Assembly: GCF_014836845.1 (NCBI RefSeq)
Contig: NZ_JACSQA010000003.1
Span: 62,001 to 126,000, forward strand
Source of the DNA: Ureibacillus galli
GTDB taxonomy: Bacteria > Bacillota > Bacilli > Bacillales_A > Planococcaceae
DNA length: 64,000 nt
Direction of reading: 5' to 3'
The translations under genes and the position numbers were made by a program. Of the stretch, positions 27,316 through 38,845 are shown piece after piece. Under the pieces are notes generated by a model. It was not told the DNA's origin. It ran no database searches and saw only the letters and a program-made list of their open reading frames with translations. Each line of letters starts with the position of its first letter. Positions within the stretch are counted from its first letter, which is position 1.

Positions 27316-27342
27316 AAAAGAGCGGGAAAGCCCCACTCTTTT
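27316..27342 (-). terminator. Hairpin in the rimP leader / downstream of polC
   Basis: An 11-bp stem AAAAGAGTGGG/CCCGCTCTTTT (one G-U) with a 5-nt loop. It is followed by CTGTTGTT rather than a clean T run. It lies downstream of both the polC stop and the predicted rimP promoter, so it could end the polC transcript, form part of the rimP leader, or both. Confidence 0.55.
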
Positions 27343-27373
27343 GCTGTAAAACTATCAACAAATTATTACCATA

Positions 27374-27402
27374 ACAATAGCACAAAATATTACTTAATGC
27401 AA
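27374..27402 (-). promoter_or_regulatory. Sigma-A promoter of the rimP-nusA-infB operon
   Basis: TTGCAT (-35, 27402-27397), a 17-bp spacer and TATTGT (-10, 27379-27374). The predicted start near 27367 gives a leader of about 190 nt holding both hairpins. Confidence 0.65.
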
Positions 27403-27481
27403 ATTTACGTAAATGTGTTATGACAATGGTAATAAATCAAGTATCTCCTAGTCTTTCTGCTCATAACGACGGCTCATTTTA

Positions 27482-30400
27482 TTAGAATAAAGAAAGTTGA
27501 TTCGCATCTGGAAGTCCTTCTAAACATCCTAAAGTATCCATGTACTCGATTAATGTTTTTGAAACTCGACCCCGTTGTTGTAAATCTTCTTTCGATAAAA
27601 ATTCGCCATCTTCTCTAGCGGCAACAATTGCTTTCGCAACGTTCGTTCCAAGACCAGGAATCGCGTCAAAGGGTGGAATTAATGAATTACCGTCTATTAT
27701 AAATTCACTTGCTTGCGAACGGTATAGGTCTACTTTTTTGAAGCTCATACCTCTTTCGCACATTTCTAATGCAAGTTCCAAAACTGTCAGTAAGTCTTTT
27801 TCCTTTTTGGAAGCATCTAACCCTTTTGCGTTGATTTCATCGATACGAGAACGAATCATCGCCGAACCTTGTGTCATCGCAATTAAGTCAAAATCACTTG
27901 CACGAACAGTAAAATAAGCAGCGTAATATAAAATAGGATGATGCACTTTAAACCAAGCTATACGTACCGCCATTAAAACATAGGCTGCGGCATGGGCTTT
28001 CGGGAACATGTATTTAATTTTTTTACATGAATCGATATACCACTCCGGTACATTTTGTGCTCGCATTTCTACTTCCATCTCTTCTGTTAATCCTTTCCCT
28101 TTACGTACGGATTCCATAATTTTGAAAGCAAAACTTGGCTCTAAACCTTGATAAATTAAATACACCATAATATCATCACGACAACCAATTACTTCGGATA
28201 AGACACAAGTGCCGTTTTGAATTAATTCTTGAGCATTTCCTAACCATACGTCAGTACCATGGGATAGACCGGAAATTTGAACAAGTTCACTAAAAGTAGA
28301 TGGTTTTGTATCCTCTAACATTTGACGTACGAATCTTGTACCAAACTCAGGAATACCTAAAGTACCTGTTTTACATCCAATTTGTTCTTCGGTTACCCCA
28401 AGGGATTCTGGAGTTGAGAAGATTTTCATTACTTCTGGGTCATCGGTTGGGACTGTTTTCGGATCGATACCAGATAAATCTTGTAGCATCCTAATCACAG
28501 TCGGATCATCGTGTCCAAGTATATCCAGCTTTAACACGTTATCATGAATGGAGTGGAAGTCAAAATGGGTTGTTTTCCACTCTGCATCTTGGGCATCTGC
28601 CGGATATTGCACCGGTGTAAAATCATATATATCCATATAGTCTGGTACGACGATAATACCACCTGGGTGCTGTCCAGTCGTCCGTTTTACCCCGGTACAA
28701 CCTTGTACAAGTCGGTCCACCTCTGCTCCACGGAAAGTTACATTATTGTCATTGGAATAGCCTCTTACATAACCATAAGCTGTTTTTTCAGCTACTGTAC
28801 CAATTGTTCCAGCACGATATACATAATCTTCCCCGAACAGTACTTTCGTATAATTATGGGCTTGAGGCTGGTATTCCCCAGAGAAGTTCAAGTCGATATC
28901 AGGTACTTTGTCTCCTTTAAATCCTAGGAATGTTTCGAAAGGAATGTCTTGTCCATCCTTTTTATAACGGGTACCACATTTTGGACAATCTTTGTTTGGT
29001 AAGTCAAATCCGCTACCAACCGAACCATCATCGAAGAACTCTACATTTTTACAATTTGGACAAATGTAATGGGGTGGTAACGGATTTACTTCCGTTATTT
29101 CCATGAAGGTTGCCACTAGTGAAGAACCTACAGATCCTCGGGAACCTACTAAGTATCCATCGGCTAGGGATTTTTTCACCAATTTCGCAGAAATTAAATA
29201 AATTACTCCGAATCCATTTCCTAAAATAGACTTTAACTCTTTTTCAATACGAGCTTTTACAATTTCAGGTAATTCTTCCCCATAAATTTTATGGGCCATT
29301 TCATATGTTAAATTTGTAACTTCCTCGTCAGAACCTTCAATTTTCGGTGTATATAGCTCATCTTTAATCGGTTTTACATCGGTGATCATATTAGCAATTT
29401 TTTGCGAGTTCGTTACTACAATTTCTTTTGCTAAATCCGGACCTAAAAAATCGAATTCCTTTAACATTTCATTCGTTGTACGGAAATGTACAGCAGGTAA
29501 TTTGTAACGATTTAATGGATTTGCACCACCTTGAGAACCAACTAAAATTTGTCGGAATACGCTATCGTTTTCGTGTAAATAGTGTACATTTCCAGTTGCT
29601 ACGACCGGTTTTTCCAAACGCTTTCCAAGCTTCACTAATTTGCGAATAATATCTTCCAAATTCCATTCGTCATGGATTGTTCCGCCCTCTATTAATGGAG
29701 CATAAACGGGTTTTGGGTGTACTTCAATATAGTCATAAAATTTCGCAACCTTTTCGGCTTCTTCTGGCGATTTATTCATCATCGTTTCAAATAATTCCCC
29801 ATTACTACATCCAGAACCTACGATGAGCCCTTTACGATATTTGATTAAATCCGAACGGCGAATTCGTGGAACTCGATAATATGTTTGAGTATGGGCAATG
29901 GAGATTAATTTAAATAAGTTTTTCAACCCTTCATTGTCCATTGCTAAAATTGTGCAATGATATGGGCGAGATTTTTTATAACTTTCATTTTTATCAATAT
30001 GTTGATTGAATTCGTCGTGATAATGAATTCCTTTTTCCTTTGAATCTTTTAATAAATGTAAAAGTAATTCGCCCGTTGCCTCTGTATCGTAAATAGCCCG
30101 GTGATGCTGAGTTAACTCAATACCGTATCGTTTACAAAGCGTATTTAAACGATGACTTTTTAAAGTCGGATTTAAAAAACGGGATAATTCTAATGTATCA
30201 ATTACTGGGTGTACAATGCCTTGGATACCTGCTTTTTCATAAGCGGTGTATAAAAATCCCATATCGAAAGAAGCATTATGGGCTACAACGATTGCATCGC
30301 CAATAAACTCTTTAAATTCCGTAATGACCTCGTCCACTTCCGGTGCATCTCGTAACATATCATCGGTAATATGGGTTAACTCGATAATTTTAGCTGACAA

Positions 30401-31807
30401 CGGTTTGTGGGGATTAGCAAAACGTTCAAATTTATCAATTACTTTGCCTTCCTTCATTTTTACAGCAGCTAATTCAATAATTGTATCGTAAGCAGTTGAA
30501 AGACCTGTTGTCTCTACGTCAAATACAACATATGTCGCATCTTCTAAAGGGATGTGCTGTTCTGCATAAGCAATTGGTGAACCATCATCCACTAAGTTTG
30601 CTTCAACTCCATATATAATTTTAATCCCATGTTTTTTTCCTGCCGCATAGGCCTCAGGGAAGCCTTGAGCGACCGCATGATCCGTAATCGCAATAGCAGG
30701 ATGCCCCCATTTTGCAGCTTGTCCCACTAATTGATCAATTGGTGTGACAGCATCCATTTGACTCATTGGTGTATGTAAATGAAGTTCTACCCGCTTTTCC
30801 CCTTCAGGTGCAGTATCTTTACGAGATTCTTTATATACTTCATTAATATCTTGGGCCATGACAACTAAATCTCGAACGAAGGTATCATTTTGAACTGAGC
30901 CGCGCACCTTTACCCACATTCCTTTTTTTAGTTGGGCCATTCTTTCAGCATCTTCTTTATCGCGAGAGAACATTTTTACTAAAATAGAATCGGTATAATC
31001 GGTCATTTTTAATTCTAATAATGAACGTCCACTTTTAAGCTCTTTAATATCGACAGCAAAAACAAAACCTTCTAACACAACTCGACGTTCTTCTTCAACT
31101 ACTCGACGAATTTCCATGATTTCTGTATCTTTAATGACATTACCTAACTGGAATGGGCCGTTACTAACAACTGCTTCCGGATTATCACTTTTCGCCTTTT
31201 CACGGCTTTGGAAATCTTCCATTGCTTGTTTTGCGAGTTGTGCTTCTTCTAATTGTCGTTGTTCGATATATTGTTGTCTTGCCTCTATCATTTCCTCTGT
31301 CGCTTCAACAAGTTGGAAATCGACTGAGAAAGGCGGAAATCCTAAGTTCCCATATGCTTCTACAATTTTTTGTGCATATTTTGACTTTAAAGTAAGCTGT
31401 TCCATTTCAGCCATACAATTGACAATCAGCTTATTTCCCGTCCATTGGGGAATTTGATTCATCAATCGATCTTTTAAAGGAGGTGAAGCATCCAATTGTT
31501 CCACTGCTGTTAGCCAATAATCCGATATCAACTGTTCTGTTACTTGCGGATTTCGTGCTTCAATAACGATTGATGCTTGTGCGATATGAGAGAACTGCTC
31601 TGCCATTCTTGTCCGAAATAATTGATACAATTGGAATGGTAAAATATTGTTTAATGTAATGGAAAAACTCCATATCCGATTTTTTTTATGAACGGTTAGT
31701 CGCGAAAGTTCTCCTTGTTCAAAAAAAGACATGTAGACATCTTCCGTCAGCTGTAGTTGTTGCAACAAAGTTAAAAATCTTTCTCGTGCTTCTTGGTTGT
31801 CTACCAC
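27482..31807 (-). CDS. polC: DNA polymerase III alpha subunit, PolC type
   Basis: A 1441-aa replicative polymerase of low-GC Gram-positives. It contains an N-terminal domain and OB fold. A PHP domain follows ([15 protein letters not shown]), interrupted by a DEDD 3'-5' proofreading exonuclease ([11 protein letters not shown] near residue 430, then [11 protein letters not shown]). A four-cysteine zinc site (CPNCKN...CPKCG) precedes the palm aspartates in [14 protein letters not shown]-terminal helix-hairpin-helix/duplex-binding region follows. I chose GTG 31807 because AGGTGGTGA sits correctly before it; a GTG four codons upstream lacks a site. It is a complete gene. Confidence 0.96.
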   Translation of the reverse strand: MVDNQEARERFLTLLQQLQLTEDVYMSFFEQGELSRLTVHKKNRIWSFSITLNNILPFQLYQLFRTRMAEQFSHIAQASIVIEARNPQVTEQLISDYWLTAVEQLDASPPLKDRLMNQIPQWTGNKLIVNCMAEMEQLTLKSKYAQKIVEAYGNLGFPPFSVDFQLVEATEEMIEARQQYIEQRQLEEAQLAKQAMEDFQSREKAKSDNPEAVVSNGPFQLGNVIKDTEIMEIRRVVEEERRVVLEGFVFAVDIKELKSGRSLLELKMTDYTDSILVKMFSRDKEDAERMAQLKKGMWVKVRGSVQNDTFVRDLVVMAQDINEVYKESRKDTAPEGEKRVELHLHTPMSQMDAVTPIDQLVGQAAKWGHPAIAITDHAVAQGFPEAYAAGKKHGIKIIYGVEANLVDDGSPIAYAEQHIPLEDATYVVFDVETTGLSTAYDTIIELAAVKMKEGKVIDKFERFANPHKPLSAKIIELTHITDDMLRDAPEVDEVITEFKEFIGDAIVVAHNASFDMGFLYTAYEKAGIQGIVHPVIDTLELSRFLNPTLKSHRLNTLCKRYGIELTQHHRAIYDTEATGELLLHLLKDSKEKGIHYHDEFNQHIDKNESYKKSRPYHCTILAMDNEGLKNLFKLISIAHTQTYYRVPRIRRSDLIKYRKGLIVGSGCSNGELFETMMNKSPEEAEKVAKFYDYIEVHPKPVYAPLIEGGTIHDEWNLEDIIRKLVKLGKRLEKPVVATGNVHYLHENDSVFRQILVGSQGGANPLNRYKLPAVHFRTTNEMLKEFDFLGPDLAKEIVVTNSQKIANMITDVKPIKDELYTPKIEGSDEEVTNLTYEMAHKIYGEELPEIVKARIEKELKSILGNGFGVIYLISAKLVKKSLADGYLVGSRGSVGSSLVATFMEITEVNPLPPHYICPNCKNVEFFDDGSVGSGFDLPNKDCPKCGTRYKKDGQDIPFETFLGFKGDKVPDIDLNFSGEYQPQAHNYTKVLFGEDYVYRAGTIGTVAEKTAYGYVRGYSNDNNVTFRGAEVDRLVQGCTGVKRTTGQHPGGIIVVPDYMDIYDFTPVQYPADAQDAEWKTTHFDFHSIHDNVLKLDILGHDDPTVIRMLQDLSGIDPKTVPTDDPEVMKIFSTPESLGVTEEQIGCKTGTLGIPEFGTRFVRQMLEDTKPSTFSELVQISGLSHGTDVWLGNAQELIQNGTCVLSEVIGCRDDIMVYLIYQGLEPSFAFKIMESVRKGKGLTEEMEVEMRAQNVPEWYIDSCKKIKYMFPKAHAAAYVLMAVRIAWFKVHHPILYYAAYFTVRASDFDLIAMTQGSAMIRSRIDEINAKGLDASKKEKDLLTVLELALEMCERGMSFKKVDLYRSQASEFIIDGNSLIPPFDAIPGLGTNVAKAIVAAREDGEFLSKEDLQQRGRVSKTLIEYMDTLGCLEGLPDANQLSLF

Positions 31808-31884
31808 CTTACTCACCACCTAGTTTTACAAATATTTTAAAGTAGATAAATTTGTTTTTTAATTTCCTTTAAAAAGGCATTTAT

Positions 31885-33591
31885 TTAATGGGAACGGAAA
31901 TATTCATTTAAACGGTCAATTAATTCTTCCTTTGCCCATTCGAATATTTCACCTGTCCGTCTAATTTTCACTTCCACAATTCCTTCACTGGCCCGTTTCC
32001 CAATCGTTACACGAACTGGCAAACCGATTAAATCCGAATCGATAAATTTGACCCCTGCTCGTTCATCCCGATCGTCAAATAAAACATCAAAATGATAGGA
32101 AGTTAAAATATGGTAAAGTTGAGACGCCAAATCAAATTGAACTTCATCATTGATATTCACCGGTATAAGATGTACATCGTAAGGGGAGAATTGTTTTGGC
32201 CAAACAAATCCATGATCATCTTGATACATTTCTGCCATTACTGCGAGTAATCTTGAAATTCCTAATCCGAAGCTCCCCATGTACATAGGTTTTGATTGAC
32301 CATTTTCATCGATAAAATTCGCATTAAACTTTTCTGTTAGCTCTGTTCCGGACATACGAATATGACCGACTTCAATTCCCTTTTTTAAACGAATCGTTCC
32401 ATTCCCATCAGGAGAAGGATCCCCTTCCTGGATATAACGAATATCTTCATAACTATTGATTGCAAAATCCCGTTCTGGATTTACATTAATATAATGATAG
32501 CCGTCTTCATTTGCACCAGCAATCCCATTACGAATTGATTGAATTGCTAAATCAGCAACGACTTTTACATTTACAGGCAGTTTTATCGGTCCGATAGAGC
32601 CTAACGTACATCCTAACAATTGCTGGATTTCCTCTTCAGTTGCTAAAGAAAGAGAATGGGCTTTTAATACATTTCTTAACTTAATCGGATTAATCTGATG
32701 GTCTCCCCGTACTAAAACAACAACAAATTCACCATCGACATTAAATACAATGGATTTCATGCAATCTGTTTGTTCTTTTGTAAAGAATGAGCAAACTTCC
32801 TCAATTGTTTTTACTTGAGGTGTTTCTACCTTTTCTAAAGGGTTCATTGGTTTTTCTGAAGATGGATACGTACTCACTACTGGAGCAACTTCAATATTCG
32901 ATGCATAATTCGATTCATCGGAATAAGCGATTGTCGTTTCCCCATTTTCCGATGCGATAATGAACTCTTGTGCTTTTAATCCACCTATTGATCTCGTATC
33001 AGCGTCCACCACTTCATAATATAAACCAAGCCTACTTAAAATGTTAGAATAGACTTCACTCATTTGAAGATAAGTCGTTTCCAAACTTTCTTCCGTTGCA
33101 TGGTAAGAATAAGCCGCCTTCATTAAAAATTCCTTACTACGCAACAATCCAAACCGCGGACGGCTCTCGTCTCGAAACTTCGATTGAATTTGATAGAAAG
33201 TAATTGGTAATTTTTTATAAGATTTTATTTCATCACGCATCAGTTGAGTCATGACTTCTTCATGGCTAGGTGCAAGAATTAATTGGCGTTCGTTTCGGTC
33301 TTTTAAATGAAGGACTTCCTCATCCTTTTCATTAAACCGAAAAGAATGTTGTAAAATATCCTTCGGTTGAAGGGACGGTAAAGTAATCTCGATAGCTCCT
33401 AACTTTTCCATTTCTTCACTGATCATTTTTTCTAACTTGTTTAACACCCGTTTTGCTAAAGGCAAATAGGAATAAACACCGCTTGTACTTTGTCGCAAAA
33501 ATCCAGCACGAAGAAGCATTTTATGAGACTTCACTTCTATATCAGAAGGCATTTCACGTAGTGTTGGGATAAGGGTTAAACTTTGTTTCAT
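31885..33591 (-). CDS. proS: Prolyl-tRNA synthetase (bacterial type)
   Basis: A 568-aa class II synthetase. Class II motif 2 is visible as FRDESRPRFGLLRSKEFLMK. The INS editing domain lies between motifs 2 and 3 (about residues 225-400). Motif 3 is GSFGLGISRLLAVMAE, and a C-terminal anticodon-binding domain ends the protein. The start is ATG 33591 after AAGGTGG; a GTG three codons upstream overlaps that site. I looked for a T-box leader (specifier stem and TGGNACC) upstream and found none. Confidence 0.96.
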   Translation of the reverse strand: MKQSLTLIPTLREMPSDIEVKSHKMLLRAGFLRQSTSGVYSYLPLAKRVLNKLEKMISEEMEKLGAIEITLPSLQPKDILQHSFRFNEKDEEVLHLKDRNERQLILAPSHEEVMTQLMRDEIKSYKKLPITFYQIQSKFRDESRPRFGLLRSKEFLMKAAYSYHATEESLETTYLQMSEVYSNILSRLGLYYEVVDADTRSIGGLKAQEFIIASENGETTIAYSDESNYASNIEVAPVVSTYPSSEKPMNPLEKVETPQVKTIEEVCSFFTKEQTDCMKSIVFNVDGEFVVVLVRGDHQINPIKLRNVLKAHSLSLATEEEIQQLLGCTLGSIGPIKLPVNVKVVADLAIQSIRNGIAGANEDGYHYINVNPERDFAINSYEDIRYIQEGDPSPDGNGTIRLKKGIEVGHIRMSGTELTEKFNANFIDENGQSKPMYMGSFGLGISRLLAVMAEMYQDDHGFVWPKQFSPYDVHLIPVNINDEVQFDLASQLYHILTSYHFDVLFDDRDERAGVKFIDSDLIGLPVRVTIGKRASEGIVEVKIRRTGEIFEWAKEELIDRLNEYFRSH

Positions 33592-33700
33592 TGTGCCCAC
33601 CTTCTTCTTAAAAACTTATTGTTACTTTTAAGCATATCATACAAACAACTAAGAAAAATATAAACTAAAATTTACAAATCATTCTCGTAATGAGATCAAT

Positions 33701-33755
33701 AAAAAGATTTAACCTTATTCACTTTGGATTTTACCATACATGAATAAGGTTAAAT
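33701..33755 (-). terminator. Terminator after rasP
   Basis: A 15-bp perfect but AT-rich stem ATTTAACCTTATTCA/TGAATAAGGTTAAAT with a 19-nt loop, followed by CTTTTT in the minus-strand RNA. It is about 80 bp past the rasP stop. Confidence 0.65.
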
Positions 33756-33835
33756 TTCTTTAAATAGATTATGTTGTATTTTTACATTCTTACGGAAATT
33801 TTAACCATTCTATAAGAACCATTTCGTCTACTTAT

Positions 33836-35095
33836 TTAGAAGAAAAATCTTTGAATATCATTCCAAGTTACGACGACCATTAAGATCATTAATAAAACAA
33901 TTCCTACAAAGTGAACAAGTCCTTCTTTTTGACGATCCACAGGTTTTCCACGTAATGCTTCCACACCGAAGAATAACAATCTACCACCATCTAATGCCGG
34001 TAAAGGTAACAAGTTCATAATCCCGAGGTTGATACTTAATACAGCAGCCCAATTCATTAAGTTATATACGCCATATTGGGCAACTGTTTCAGTCGCTTTA
34101 TATATTCCAACTGGACCGGATAATGCATCGATTGTAAATTGACCCGTTACAAGATCTCCTAACAATCCTAAAATAAGGACTGTGTAATCGTATGTTTGGG
34201 TTACTCCGAATACAAGAGCTTTCAACGGATTTTTCTCTACAGGACTTTGATACATCACGCCAATTTGCCCATATTCTTTACCGCTTTCCTCAAGGGCTTC
34301 GGGAGTCATTGTTAACTCGATATCTTGTCCATCTCGTTCGACTAAAAATGTTAACTCTTCTCCTGGTTTCTCTTGAACAGTTCCCGAAAGTTCTTGCCAG
34401 TCTTCAATCGGATCTCCGTCAATGGCTTTTACGTAATCTCCCTTTTGCATACCAGCATCTGCAGCTGGTCCGTCTTCAACAACATCGTAAATGATTGGTT
34501 CATAAGTAGGGACACCTTGCATCATTGCAATAAAAGCAAAAACAAAAAATGCTAATATAAAGTTAAATAGTGGACCTGCAAAGATGGCCATCGCCCGTTG
34601 TCCAACCGTTTTCGAATTAAATTGACGATCAATTGGAGCAATCATCAATTCTGTTCCATTTTCTACAACGATTGCTTGTCTGGACACATTAATTCTAACA
34701 AATTGATTTTCTTCATCGTATCCTTCAATCCACAATTCTTTTTCTAAGTCAGCCCGTTCTACTTCCATAAATAGAACATTCGGATTTTGAACATTTTGGT
34801 TTAAATAAATCTTTTCGGCAACGTTATCACGATTTAATATTAATCCAACTCGATAACCTGGCTGTAGTTCAATTTGATCTACGTCTTCTCCAGCCATACG
34901 AACATACCCACCAAGTGGTAATAGTCGAATCGTATATAACGTCTCTCCTTTCATCATTCCAAATATTTTGGGACCCATTCCAATTGCAAATTCACGAACT
35001 AAAATACCCGCTCGTTTCGCAAATATAAAATGCCCTAGTTCATGGAAAAATACTAGAGAACCAAAAACAATAATAAACGCTATAACTGTTTGCAT
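33836..35095 (-). CDS. rasP: Site-2 intramembrane zinc metalloprotease RasP/RseP
   Basis: A 419-aa membrane protease that performs regulated intramembrane proteolysis, for example of anti-sigma factors and signal-peptide remnants. The zinc motif HELGH is at residues 18-22 in the first transmembrane helix. A PDZ domain follows (about 205-275, DGPAADAGMQKGDYVKAIDGDPI). The third ligand region LLPLPALDGGRLLF is near residue 355. The start ATG follows GAAGGTGGGATGAT. The position between dxr and proS is the conserved one. Confidence 0.95.
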   Translation of the reverse strand: MQTVIAFIIVFGSLVFFHELGHFIFAKRAGILVREFAIGMGPKIFGMMKGETLYTIRLLPLGGYVRMAGEDVDQIELQPGYRVGLILNRDNVAEKIYLNQNVQNPNVLFMEVERADLEKELWIEGYDEENQFVRINVSRQAIVVENGTELMIAPIDRQFNSKTVGQRAMAIFAGPLFNFILAFFVFAFIAMMQGVPTYEPIIYDVVEDGPAADAGMQKGDYVKAIDGDPIEDWQELSGTVQEKPGEELTFLVERDGQDIELTMTPEALEESGKEYGQIGVMYQSPVEKNPLKALVFGVTQTYDYTVLILGLLGDLVTGQFTIDALSGPVGIYKATETVAQYGVYNLMNWAAVLSINLGIMNLLPLPALDGGRLLFFGVEALRGKPVDRQKEGLVHFVGIVLLMILMVVVTWNDIQRFFF

Positions 35096-35142
35096 ATCAT
35101 CCCACCTTCAAGAGCAGTATACTTATTCTATGCTCGTTCTAT

Positions 35143-36288
35143 CTATTTTACCATGCTCGCTACTGTTTTTCTTGTTTCACTATCTACATGAAGTATAGTT
35201 TCTAAGTCTGGCATTAATATATTTTGATGATCGTTCATCACTTGTTCAATCATTTCCTCAATTTGAAGGAAAGTGATTTTTTCTTCTAAAAATAATGCTA
35301 CTGCTGCTTCATTAGCTGCATTCATCGCCGTTAAAATACTTCCACCTGCTCGTCCTGCGTCATAGGCAAGTTTTAATGCGCGGAATCTGTCAAAATCAAC
35401 TTCTTTAAAATGTAATTGTCCAATTTGCGCTAAATTTAAACGATTCCCTCCAACAAGTGGTAACCGATCTGGGTAACTTAGTGCGTACTGGATTGGTACC
35501 CGCATATCTGGAGTACCTAGTTGAGCAATAACACTTGTATCATGATACTCAACTAAAGAGTGAATAATACTTTCTTTATGTAATAAAACATCGATTTTTT
35601 CAAAGGGCATATTAAATAATACATGGGCTTCAATAACTTCTAATCCTTTATTCATCATCGTTGCTGAATCGATTGTAATTTTAGCTCCCATTGACCAGTT
35701 CGGATGATTTAAAGCATCTTTTACAGTTACTCCTTTTAATTGTTCCCGAGTTTTGTCACGGAAGGAACCGCCAGAAGCTGTTAAAATAAGCCGTTCAATT
35801 TGTTTTGGATTCTCACCGTTCATCGATTGGAAAATAGCTGAATGTTCGCTATCAACCGGAAGAATCGCTACATTATATTTTCTCGCTTCAGCCATAACTA
35901 AATGTCCTGCCGTTACTAATGTCTCCTTATTAGCTATCGCAATCGTTTTCCCCATACGAATTGCTGCTAATGTAGATTCTAGTCCAACACTACCTAGAAC
36001 TGCATTAACCAGAACTGTAGAATCTGGATGAGTGGCAACTTCAACTAATCCTTTTGTTCCGAAAGTAAATTGAATATGAGGATATTCTTTTTGTAACTGT
36101 AATGCATCTTGTTCTTGCTGTACGGATACAAGCTCGGGTTGAAGATCATTAATGATTTCACGAGTTTTTTCTATATTTTTACCTGAGGATAATGCAACTA
36201 GTTTAAAACAATCTAGATTATTTCGTAAAATATCGACTGTTTGAATTCCGATAGAACCTGTTGCTCCCAATAAACTAATTTTTTTCAA
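35143..36288 (-). CDS. dxr: 1-deoxy-D-xylulose 5-phosphate reductoisomerase
   Basis: A 381-aa enzyme of the MEP isoprenoid pathway, converting DXP to MEP. The NADPH motif LLGATGSIG is at the N-terminus. The metal/substrate region [10 protein letters not shown] and the motif ASGGSFRD are clear, as is [24 protein letters not shown]. The start is TTG 36288, with AAGGGA nine nt upstream. A TTG six codons earlier overlaps that site. It feeds the undecaprenyl chain made by neighbouring UppS. Confidence 0.95.
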   Translation of the reverse strand: MKKISLLGATGSIGIQTVDILRNNLDCFKLVALSSGKNIEKTREIINDLQPELVSVQQEQDALQLQKEYPHIQFTFGTKGLVEVATHPDSTVLVNAVLGSVGLESTLAAIRMGKTIAIANKETLVTAGHLVMAEARKYNVAILPVDSEHSAIFQSMNGENPKQIERLILTASGGSFRDKTREQLKGVTVKDALNHPNWSMGAKITIDSATMMNKGLEVIEAHVLFNMPFEKIDVLLHKESIIHSLVEYHDTSVIAQLGTPDMRVPIQYALSYPDRLPLVGGNRLNLAQIGQLHFKEVDFDRFRALKLAYDAGRAGGSILTAMNAANEAAVALFLEEKITFLQIEEMIEQVMNDHQNILMPDLETILHVDSETRKTVASMVK

Positions 36289-36383
36289 GATTACTCTTCC
36301 CTTCAAGAACTTTATCTTCTATTGTTAAGGCTTAACTTTGGTCAGTAGGTATTCTTTTTCATTGAATACCTCTCTGAACAAAG

Positions 36384-37178
36384 TTAAACAAAATGTATAA
36401 AGTGTAATAACGGTAACACGAATAGGAGACTATCAAAACGGTCAAGTATACCACCGTGACCTGGTAATAACTTCCCTGAATCCTTCACGCCGTAATGACG
36501 TTTGATAGCGGATTCAACTAAATCTCCCAATTGACCAAAGATAGAAGCGATGATTGAAATAACAATTAATAATATCCAAGATGAAGAAATTGGATAAATC
36601 CATTGCATAATACATGCGAAAATAACTGCCGTTACAATCCCACCGATAAAACCTTCCACGGTTTTGTTAGGAGAAATTTCTGGCCATAATTTCTTTTTGC
36701 CAAGTTTTCGTCCAATAAAGTAAGCCCCTGAATCGGTTGTCCAAACAATGAGTAGGGCGAAAATAATGAATACTAATCCATCTTCTGCGTTGCGCGTTTC
36801 AATAAAATAATAAAAACCGATACCGACATATAATGCACTCGTTAAAATAAATCCTACATCATCAAAGGTAAAACGATTTTTAATCATCACTGTATAGATT
36901 AATAACAGGATGACTCCAATCATTAAAAATTCTAATTTTGAATAAGGTAAGATTTCTTCTAATTCTGCTGTAGAGATAGGTAGCAGGATACAAAACATAA
37001 TTAAAGCACCGATAATACCCGGTATAGAAAAAATCGATATATTTCTCATTTTCAGCAGTTCATACAAACCTACTGCTGCGATAACATAAACTAATAACGT
37101 AAAAGGTAAGTTGCCATAAATAACGAATGGTATAAATACTAATGCTGCAACTACCGCCGTTATAATTCTTTGCTTCAC
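36384..37178 (-). CDS. cdsA: Phosphatidate cytidylyltransferase
   Basis: A 264-aa polytopic membrane enzyme making CDP-diacylglycerol for phospholipid synthesis. About seven or eight transmembrane segments are seen. The C-terminal signature (KDSGKLLPGHGGILDRFDSL) is intact, with the upstream SPNKTVEGFIGG. The start is GTG 37178, overlapping the uppS stop (GTGA) behind AAGGGGAAG, so the two are translationally coupled. Confidence 0.95.
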   Translation of the reverse strand: MKQRIITAVVAALVFIPFVIYGNLPFTLLVYVIAAVGLYELLKMRNISIFSIPGIIGALIMFCILLPISTAELEEILPYSKLEFLMIGVILLLIYTVMIKNRFTFDDVGFILTSALYVGIGFYYFIETRNAEDGLVFIIFALLIVWTTDSGAYFIGRKLGKKKLWPEISPNKTVEGFIGGIVTAVIFACIMQWIYPISSSWILLIVISIIASIFGQLGDLVESAIKRHYGVKDSGKLLPGHGGILDRFDSLLFVLPLLHFIHFV

Positions 37179-37957
37179 TTCATTTCTTCCCCTTTCAATC
37201 CACCGTAGCGTCGATTACGCTTTTGATAGCTGTGGATCGCTTCCATAAACGTATGTTGGTCAAAATCAGGCCACAGTGTATCTGTGAACCAAAATTCCGT
37301 ATATGCGAGTTGCCATAACATAAAATTACTTAACCGAACTTCACCACTTGTTCGAATTAGTAAATCTGGCTCTGGTAGATTTGATGTCATTAAATATTGG
37401 TCAATCATTGTTTCATCAATGGCGTCGAGTGATATATTTCCACTATTCACTTCTATCATTATATCCTTCATTGCTTTCACAATTTCAGCACGACTACCAT
37501 AATTCATTGCAAAATTTAATATTAATCCTGTATTATGTTTCGTTTTTTCCATTGCTTCATCTAAAGCTTTTTTCGTATTGTTAGGTAATCCTTCTTTATC
37601 ACCGATCATTTGTATTCGAATGTTACGTTCCATCAGTTCAGGCATAAAGGAATTTAAAAACATTTGCGGCAAACTCATTAAATAGTCTACTTCAGATTTT
37701 GGCCTTCTCCAATTTTCCGTTGAAAAAGCATATAAAGTTAACACTTTAATTCCTATATCATCTGCAATCCGTGCAATTTTACGTACAGTTTGCATTCCTT
37801 CATGATGTCCTGCAATTCTAGGCATGGCTCTTTTTTTCGCCCAACGTCCGTTGCCATCCATTATGATTGCGATATGGGAAGGTAGACATTCATTATCTAG
37901 TAGAAATTCTTCAAACTGCTTTCCTTTTTTTGATTTACTAAATAGTTTCTTTAACAT
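37175..37957 (-). CDS. uppS: Undecaprenyl diphosphate synthase (UPP synthase)
   Basis: A 260-aa cis-prenyltransferase that makes the C55 lipid carrier for peptidoglycan and wall polymers. Catalytic Asp34 lies in IIMDGNGRWAK. Further signatures are STENWRRPKSEV and LIRTSGEVRLSNFMLWQ. The start is ATG 37957, behind GGGGGAA; the frame extends five codons upstream across that site. A terminator between frr and uppS means it needs its own promoter, which I could not identify with confidence. Confidence 0.95.
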   Translation of the reverse strand: MLKKLFSKSKKGKQFEEFLLDNECLPSHIAIIMDGNGRWAKKRAMPRIAGHHEGMQTVRKIARIADDIGIKVLTLYAFSTENWRRPKSEVDYLMSLPQMFLNSFMPELMERNIRIQMIGDKEGLPNNTKKALDEAMEKTKHNTGLILNFAMNYGSRAEIVKAMKDIMIEVNSGNISLDAIDETMIDQYLMTSNLPEPDLLIRTSGEVRLSNFMLWQLAYTEFWFTDTLWPDFDQHTFMEAIHSYQKRNRRYGGLKGEEMK

Positions 37958-38173
37958 CAGCAATTCCCCCACGTGACAACAATTTGGACGTTTTTTTAAT
38001 CATAACAAAAACAAATGAATGTGTCTTAAGTTCTTATTACCTTTTCCTAAATTATTTTGAAATCTATGTATATGTTTAAATTTATTATTTTGTAAAACTA
38101 ATTATACTAATTTTACCAGTACCTTTAAGTATACTAAACCATTTATTCAATTTCTTTCTCAAAAGAATATACG
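37958..38173. other. uppS upstream region
   Basis: This AT-rich part of the frr-uppS gap (330 bp in all with the terminator that follows) should contain the uppS promoter. I saw no convincing -35/-10 pair, no conserved RNA motif and no gene-like frame. Confidence 0.4.
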
Positions 38174-38205
38174 AAAGAAAAAGACGTCCTAACTGATAGG
38201 ACGCC
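38174..38205 (-). terminator. Terminator after frr
   Basis: A stem CGTCCTA/TAGGACG, extended by one mismatch and a G-C pair, with a 5-nt loop. It is followed by TTTTTCTTT in the minus-strand RNA and closes the pyrH-frr transcript. Confidence 0.85.
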
Positions 38206-38287
38206 CTACACTTGATTTTGTTCATTATTCAATCTGAAACTTAAAATGCAAGTTCGCCAATGAAATGAAGAACAAACTAAAGTTTTC

Positions 38288-38845
38288 TTAAACCGATAAG
38301 ATCTCTTGTTCTTTCTCTTTAGCAAGTTGATCAACTTTTACGATATAGTCATCAGTTAGCTTTTGGATATCGTCACTGTAACCACGTAAATCGTCTTCAG
38401 TTATTTCGCCATTTTTTTCTAATTTTTTCAAATCATCGTTTGCATCACGACGGACATTACGGATTGCAACCTTTGCTTCTTCCGCTTCCTTTTTCACTAC
38501 TTTAACAAGGTCTTTACGACGTTCTTCTGTTAAAGCTGGAATCGTTAAACGGATTACATTTCCATCGTTTGTCGGTGTAATACCGATATCTGACTTCATG
38601 ATTGCTTTTTCAATTTCACCTAAAACCGTTTTGTCATACGGTTGGATGACTAATAAACGGGCTTCTGGTACAGAAATACCAGCCAATTGATTCACTGGAG
38701 TCGGTGCACCATAGTAGTCAACAGTAATTCTGTCTAACAAAGATGCATTTGCACGACCTGCACGAATTGAAGCTAATTCACGAGTAAACGCTGCAATCGA
38801 TTTGTTCATTTTTTCCTGAGCTTGAGCTATTACTTGTTTAGGCAT
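38288..38845 (-). CDS. frr: Ribosome recycling factor
   Basis: A 185-aa tRNA-mimic factor that splits post-termination ribosomes with EF-G. The hallmark [26 protein letters not shown] is present apart from minor substitutions, and the C-terminal three-helix bundle is complete. Its ATG overlaps the pyrH stop (TAATG). Its ribosome-binding site TAGGAGGA is embedded in the last Arg-Arg codons of pyrH. Confidence 0.97.
   Translation of the reverse strand: MPKQVIAQAQEKMNKSIAAFTRELASIRAGRANASLLDRITVDYYGAPTPVNQLAGISVPEARLLVIQPYDKTVLGEIEKAIMKSDIGITPTNDGNVIRLTIPALTEERRKDLVKVVKKEAEEAKVAIRNVRRDANDDLKKLEKNGEITEDDLRGYSDDIQKLTDDYIVKVDQLAKEKEQEILSV

Noticed and set aside
33592-33835. Possible T-box riboswitch upstream of proS
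   Set aside because: No specifier stem, no TGGNACC box and no antiterminator pair. The only strong stem is explained as the rasP terminator.
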